64,000 bases of DNA, from positions 186,001 through 250,000 of the forward strand of contig CAYNTO010000002.1 in NCBI GenBank assembly GCA_964400355.1, read 5' to 3'. The notes under the pieces are model-generated. The model was not told the DNA's origin. It saw nothing but the letters and a program-made list of their open reading frames with translations, and searched no databases. This stretch comes from JACKAL01 sp964400355 (lineage in GTDB: Bacteria > Bdellovibrionota > Bdellovibrionia > Bdellovibrionales > JAGQZY01). Of this stretch, positions 63,479-64,000 are shown in pieces. Each line of letters begins with the position of its first letter. Within the stretch, counting starts at the first letter, position 1. A program made the translations under genes and the position numbers.

Positions 63479-64000
63479 TTAAATTTCAGTTCGGTTGCCC
63501 CAGGGATTGGAATCATTTGCTAAGTGAGGGATTGGCTGACGATTTTGGGACCAAGCTGAAATCAATTCATCCTGGAAATTATCATAAGGAAGATCTGTTA
63601 GTTTTTGGCTATCCATCCAGGCGATCTGTCGATTAAAGATATCATCTGTAGGCACTCGCTGCTGATAACCTAGGTCATCCGCAGCCTTGGAATTGTCAAA
63701 ACACCATTCATGTCGATAAAAGTATTTGAGCGCGATACTTTTTTTAGGCGCATTTTCGAGGAGCCATGAGGTAGGAATATTGATGAGTTTTGGTTTGCCT
63801 GAGCCCGCGGCGCGAGCCAAGGACATATAGATAGACTCCCATGTCTCACTTTTCGTTCCTGTAACGTGGTATGCTTGATTGATCGCTTTTGGGTTTCCGA
63901 GGCAAGCTACGAAGGCACTTGCGACATCGCTGGTATGTGCAACGCATCTCATAGTTTGGCCATCGTCAGGAATAATAACCGGTAGCCCTTGGCGAAACCG
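63479..64000 (-). CDS. NAD-dependent epimerase/dehydratase-like protein, 3' part
   Basis: The C-terminal 173 residues of an SDR-type protein are visible; the 5' part lies outside. VIIPDDGQTMRCVAHTSDVASAFVACL and AYHVTGTKSETWESI match the C-terminal substrate region of extended SDR enzymes. The frame is open to the window edge. It is convergent with the preceding glycosyltransferase. Confidence 0.7.
   Translation of the reverse strand, partial: RFRQGLPVIIPDDGQTMRCVAHTSDVASAFVACLGNPKAINQAYHVTGTKSETWESIYMSLARAAGSGKPKLINIPTSWLLENAPKKSIALKYFYRHEWCFDNSKAADDLGYQQRVPTDDIFNRQIAWMDSQKLTDLPYDNFQDELISAWSQNRQPIPHLANDSNPWGNRTEI

Overview
The window is chromosomal DNA from a Gram-negative bacterium. The best guess is Bdellovibrionota or another former deltaproteobacterial lineage. 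This rests on an unusual EF-G in the str operon, several lineage-specific extensions of ribosomal proteins, exported hypothetical proteins and an ABC-dependent O-antigen cluster. No rRNA or species marker is present, so the taxonomic guess is moderate to weak. One 100-base run of N (8871-8970) is an assembly gap inside a repeat.

Layout. Bases 1-5551 hold the 5' part of coaD, proS, an rlmB-like rRNA methyltransferase, an exported GGDEF protein and a bacterioferritin. Bases 5625-8635 hold tRNA-Thr/Tyr/Gly/Thr, tuf, tRNA-Trp, secE and nusG, in the same order as the E. coli tufB-secE-nusG region. Bases 8636-10789 are an accessory insertion where rplK would normally follow directly. It contains terminators, two long inverted repeats, a 20-bp tandem repeat, the gap, and two genes for small exported proteins, one with a DUF1566-like domain. 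Bases 10790-24694 carry rplKAJL-rpoBC and rpsL-rpsG-fusA. A tRNA 3'-end relic follows fusA. Bases 24946-38594 carry the S10, spc and alpha operons as one long colinear run. rplX, infA, map and rpsD are absent from their usual places, as is rpmG beside tRNA-Trp/secE.

Bases 38615-43317 carry a TlpA-like thioredoxin whose membrane anchor is encoded by the preceding operon's terminator, an exported protein with an HExxH motif, and a convergent two-gene membrane module resembling the TIGR03545/TIGR03546 pair.

From 43546 to the window end lies a surface-polysaccharide (O-antigen type) cluster. It contains a DegT aminotransferase, a WbpL/WecA-type initiating transferase, metF, manC, gmd and an rmd-like reductase (GDP-mannose to GDP-6-deoxymannose sugars). 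It also has a short Wzt and Wzm exporter, methyltransferases, two divergent CapK-type adenylate-forming enzymes, a GtrB-like polyprenyl glucosyltransferase with a polytopic partner, and five other glycosyltransferases. Repeated strand switches and AT-rich stretches after about 56 kb suggest assembly by transfer.

Together the genes describe a housekeeping translation/transcription superoperon next to a variable envelope-polysaccharide island. The points most worth a second look are the non-canonical EF-G with its adjacent tRNA relic, the repeat-rich nusG-rplK insertion, the terminator-within-gene arrangement at tlpA, the exported GGDEF protein and the paired CapK enzymes.
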